Source of the DNA: JABDGR01 sp035546135
Lineage (GTDB): Bacteria > Verrucomicrobiota > Verrucomicrobiia > Opitutales > JABDGR01
Length of the DNA: 9,514 nt
NCBI GenBank assembly: GCA_035546135.1
Contig: DASZWY010000176.1
Coordinates: forward strand, 1-9,514
Direction: 5' to 3'
Part shown: in pieces, positions 7,307 through 9,514 of the stretch
Layout: every line of letters begins with the position of its first letter
How positions within the stretch are numbered: the stretch's first letter is position 1
Notes under the pieces: generated by a model
The model's database searches: none
What the model saw: the letters and a program-made list of their open reading frames with translations, nothing else
What the model was told of the DNA's origin: nothing
Made by a program: the position numbers and the translations under genes

Positions 7307-7332
7307 GGGTGAGGAAAGGAGCGTGGGGGAAA
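7307..7332 (-). promoter_or_regulatory. 26-nt pyrimidine-rich intergenic leader without Shine-Dalgarno
   Basis: On the minus strand this spacer before the epimerase ATG is almost all pyrimidine (CTCCTTTCCTCACCC directly before ATG) and has no purine-rich ribosome-binding site. It carries CCACGCTCCTTTCC, resembling CCACGCTTTTCC before the dehydrogenase gene. It is likely read by a Shine-Dalgarno-independent initiation mechanism; this is inference. Confidence 0.35.
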
Positions 7333-8871
7333 TCAGTAATTCAGCAAGCTCATGCCGCTTTTGAGGAGCACGCTTTTGGAAATCGGCTCGGTGTTGCCGA
7401 CGATGCGCACCGCCTGCGCGCCCGCGAGCTGGCCTAGGAAGGTCGCGAGCGCATTGGGCAGCCCGCATTTGGCCGCGAGCGCCGCGACGGAGAAAAACGC
7501 GTCGCCCGCGCCCACGGTGTCCACGATGCGCGCCTCGAGTGGCATCAGCGAACACGGGGGCGAGCCTTCGCGCAGCCCGATGGTCTCGACGGCTCCGCGG
7601 GTGAGCCACGCATACGCGGCGCCGAAGCGCGCGCGCAGGTTTTCCATTTCCTGCGGATGGCTGATGTGCCGGCGGGCCACGGCGAGGAGCAGCTCCTGCT
7701 CGTCGAGCGAGAAGCAGTCCGCCCGGCGATATTGCTGGTTGATGATGTTAAAGCCGTGGTTGTTGCTGTTGGTCTGGCAATTCAGCGCGAAGAACGGCGC
7801 TTTTGCCTCGACGAGCCGCCGCGCCTCCTCCGCCATCAAGCCGTGGCCGAAGTCCGCCACCACGACGAGGTCGCATTCCGGCAAATGTTTTTCGAGCGTG
7901 CGCAATACGCGCTCCTGGATCACTCGCTCCGGCGGCTCGCCGTCAATATAATTCACCGCAAACAATTTGCTGACCTCCTTGCCCTCGCCCGGCGGCTCGC
8001 AGACGCGCTGTTTGATGATGGTGGTGAATGCTTCCTCGCGCAGCACCAGGTCGTTTTCCGGCGGCAGAAATTCGCGCAGGGTTTCCCCGGTGCCCGCTTC
8101 CGTGCCGGCGAGGCCGATGAGCTTCACCTTTGAAGTGAAGTTGCGGATGTGCCGGTACACCGCCAGCGAGCCGCCGGCCTGCGTTTCCTCATCGAGATAC
8201 CGCCCGGAAATGATGCGGTTCTTGGAGGTCAGCCCCTGCACTTTGACATACGAATAGCGGTCGAAGATAATGTCGCCCACGACCAGCACGCGCAGCTTGG
8301 AAAAATCCTCCACCGCCGCGCGAAATTTTTCCGGCGGAAACTCCTGCGCCAGCCGCTGGCAGAAATCCTTGATTGCCGCCGGCACCAGGTCGAAGTGCCG
8401 GTTGAGCAGCTTGGTTGAGGAAAAGACCACCGAGCCGATGTAGCGCACCTGCCCGCCGTGTTTCTCGACGGCCGCGACGTCGTCACGGATGTTGCCGGTC
8501 ACATCGCTGGCGGGGTTTTCGTATTCGCGGCCCTTGCAGTAAATGTGCGGGCGCACGGCGGCAATCGCTTCGACCGCTGCGGGGTGCGGCACGAGCACCA
8601 CGTAGTCCACGCACGCGAGCGCCGCCAGGCTGCGGGCGCGCACCGGGTCGTTGAAATAGGGCCGGCCCGGGCCTTTGTTCACAAATTTTTCCGCGGTGAC
8701 CGTCACCACCAGCACGTCGCCGAGTTCCTTCGCCTCCTCAAGATGGTAGATGTGCCCCGGATGCACCAAATCAAACGTGCCGTGACACTGCACCAGCGTC
8801 TTGCCGGCGGCGCGCAACTGCGCGAACACGCCGGGCGCGTCCGCAAAGGGGATGATTTTTCCGGGGTGCAT
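7333..8871 (-). CDS. Bifunctional nucleotidyltransferase / PfkB sugar kinase (HldE-like, reversed domain order)
   Basis: This 512-residue protein joins two activities. Residues about 20-165 form a cytidylyl/adenylyltransferase domain: CHGTFDLVHPGHIYHLEEAK has the HxGH catalytic motif at 37-40, and FSSTKLLN (150-157) is the second nucleotide-binding motif. Residues about 190-505 form a PfkB-type kinase: the N-terminal glycine pair in QAGGSLAVYRH (231-241), VADFGHGL (338-345) and the C-terminal signature DTVGAGDAFF (451-460) with catalytic base D457. It should phosphorylate a sugar and couple it to a nucleotide. In E. coli HldE the kinase comes first; here it is second. The stop of the upstream gene lies 4 nt before ATG 8871-8869, and no Shine-Dalgarno is visible. 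Substrate could be a heptose or another sugar phosphate; a glycerol-phosphate-like substrate for the transferase cannot be excluded. Confidence 0.92.
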   Translation of the reverse strand: MHPGKIIPFADAPGVFAQLRAAGKTLVQCHGTFDLVHPGHIYHLEEAKELGDVLVVTVTAEKFVNKGPGRPYFNDPVRARSLAALACVDYVVLVPHPAAVEAIAAVRPHIYCKGREYENPASDVTGNIRDDVAAVEKHGGQVRYIGSVVFSSTKLLNRHFDLVPAAIKDFCQRLAQEFPPEKFRAAVEDFSKLRVLVVGDIIFDRYSYVKVQGLTSKNRIISGRYLDEETQAGGSLAVYRHIRNFTSKVKLIGLAGTEAGTGETLREFLPPENDLVLREEAFTTIIKQRVCEPPGEGKEVSKLFAVNYIDGEPPERVIQERVLRTLEKHLPECDLVVVADFGHGLMAEEARRLVEAKAPFFALNCQTNSNNHGFNIINQQYRRADCFSLDEQELLLAVARRHISHPQEMENLRARFGAAYAWLTRGAVETIGLREGSPPCSLMPLEARIVDTVGAGDAFFSVAALAAKCGLPNALATFLGQLAGAQAVRIVGNTEPISKSVLLKSGMSLLNY

Positions 8872-8875
8872 GAAG

Positions 8876-9514
8876 TTACGGTTTGTGGATGTAGTCCAGC
8901 GGCTGCGCCTTCAGGTAGTCGAGATGCTCGTCCACCCAGCGCACGGTTTCGGCGATGCCAGCCTCAAGCGACACGCGGTCCTGCCAGCCGAGGGTGGTGC
9001 GCGCCCGCGTCGAATCGAGCAGATACGCGGCATCCTTGCCCGGGCGGTCGTCGGTGACTTCCGCCACGTCGGCGAATTTTTGGCCGAGCCGCGCGCAAAT
9101 CATTTCCACCAGTTCACGGATGGAGACAAAGCGGTCGGTCGAGAGGTGATAACCCGAGCCCGGCGCGCCCGCGCGCGCGATGCGCAGCGTCGCCTCGGCC
9201 ACGTCACGGATGTGGATGAAGGAGCGCACCGAATGGCCGCCGCCGTGCAGCGGGAGCTTCTTGCCGAGGCGGATGAAGAGAATCGTGCGCGGGATGATGC
9301 GGTAAAGCTGCTGGCCCGGCCCGTACACGTTGGCCGCGCGGGTGAACGTCCACGGAAACTGGTAACGCTGGTAAAACGTGCGCAGATGCAGGTCGCACGC
9401 CGCGCGCGAGGCCGCATAGGGCGTGCTGGGGTTATACGGCGCATTCTCGGTGATGGTGCCGCTGGTGCTGCCGTAAACCTCGGGGGTCGAGACGTGCACA
9501 TATTTTTTCAGCCA
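8876..9514 (-). CDS. Nucleotide-sugar 4,6-dehydratase/epimerase-like SDR, 5' end cut by window
   Basis: These are the C-terminal 212 residues of an extended SDR whose N-terminal NAD-binding region lies beyond the right edge; the frame is open up to base 9514. The fragment opens with WLKKYVHVSTPEVYGS, the active-site loop where dTDP-glucose dehydratases have STDEVYG, so the Glu is kept but the Asp is Pro. The Tyr-x-x-x-Lys pair is replaced by YAASR (Tyr codon 9418-9416, Arg codon 9406-9404). The sugar/nucleotide-binding half follows: FTRAANVYGPGQQLYRIIPR, then RSFIHIRDVAEATL and YHLSTDRFVSIREL, all typical of RmlB/GDP-mannose dehydratase relatives. It ends in PLDYIHKP. Dehydratase, epimerase and decarboxylase activities all remain possible. 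It is followed after 4 nt by the kinase/nucleotidyltransferase gene. Confidence 0.88.
   Translation of the reverse strand, partial: WLKKYVHVSTPEVYGSTSGTITENAPYNPSTPYAASRAACDLHLRTFYQRYQFPWTFTRAANVYGPGQQLYRIIPRTILFIRLGKKLPLHGGGHSVRSFIHIRDVAEATLRIARAGAPGSGYHLSTDRFVSIRELVEMICARLGQKFADVAEVTDDRPGKDAAYLLDSTRARTTLGWQDRVSLEAGIAETVRWVDEHLDYLKAQPLDYIHKP

Noticed and set aside
7307..7332. Internal promoter between kinase and epimerase genes
   Set aside because: Only 26 nt long, no -35/-10-like pair, and all genes are on the same strand; read-through is the simpler view.
6362..7609. N-terminally extended epimerase starting at 7609
   Set aside because: The extension runs through the kinase gene in another frame; the Rossmann motif starts at ATG 7306, as usual for SDRs.

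Overview
The window is GC-rich bacterial DNA. It is filled by eleven tightly packed genes that all read on the minus strand, so transcription runs from position 9514 towards 1. The largest gap between genes is 26 nt and several genes overlap by 4-8 nt. I see no internal promoter, terminator, RNA gene, mobile element or CRISPR array. Both outer genes are cut by the window edges. The whole window therefore looks like the interior of one long operon. The organism cannot be named from this sequence. GC-rich coding together with an almost complete lack of Shine-Dalgarno sequences would suit a Verrucomicrobiota-type or similar bacterium, but that is a weak inference.

In transcription order the layout is as follows. 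(1) An SDR-family nucleotide-sugar dehydratase/epimerase, 5' truncated (9514-8876). (2) A two-domain nucleotidyltransferase plus PfkB-type sugar kinase with the domain order opposite to E. coli HldE (8871-7333). (3) An SDR nucleotide-sugar epimerase (7306-6362). (4) A zinc-type medium-chain dehydrogenase (6335-5301). (5, 6) A transketolase split into N- and C-terminal subunits (5299-4481 and 4484-3555). (7) A SAM-dependent methyltransferase (3547-2879). (8) A HAD-like phosphatase (2882-2259). (9) An aminoglycoside/choline-kinase-fold phosphotransferase (2262-1246). (10, 11) The permease and the partial ATPase of a Wzm/Wzt-like polysaccharide ABC exporter (1242-460 and 467-1).

Taken together this is a surface-polysaccharide locus: enzymes that build and activate an unusual sugar or sugar-linked group, followed by the exporter that would move a lipid-linked glycan across the inner membrane. 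Transketolase, a sugar-1-kinase/nucleotidyltransferase fusion, a HAD phosphatase and an SDR epimerase are reminiscent of the ADP/GDP-heptose route, but each member differs from the classical enzyme and no GmhA-type isomerase is present here. Two further steps, a dehydrogenase and a methyltransferase, plus an extra kinase-fold enzyme suggest a product not covered by standard pathways. No glycosyltransferase lies inside the window; these would have to be further along the operon or elsewhere.
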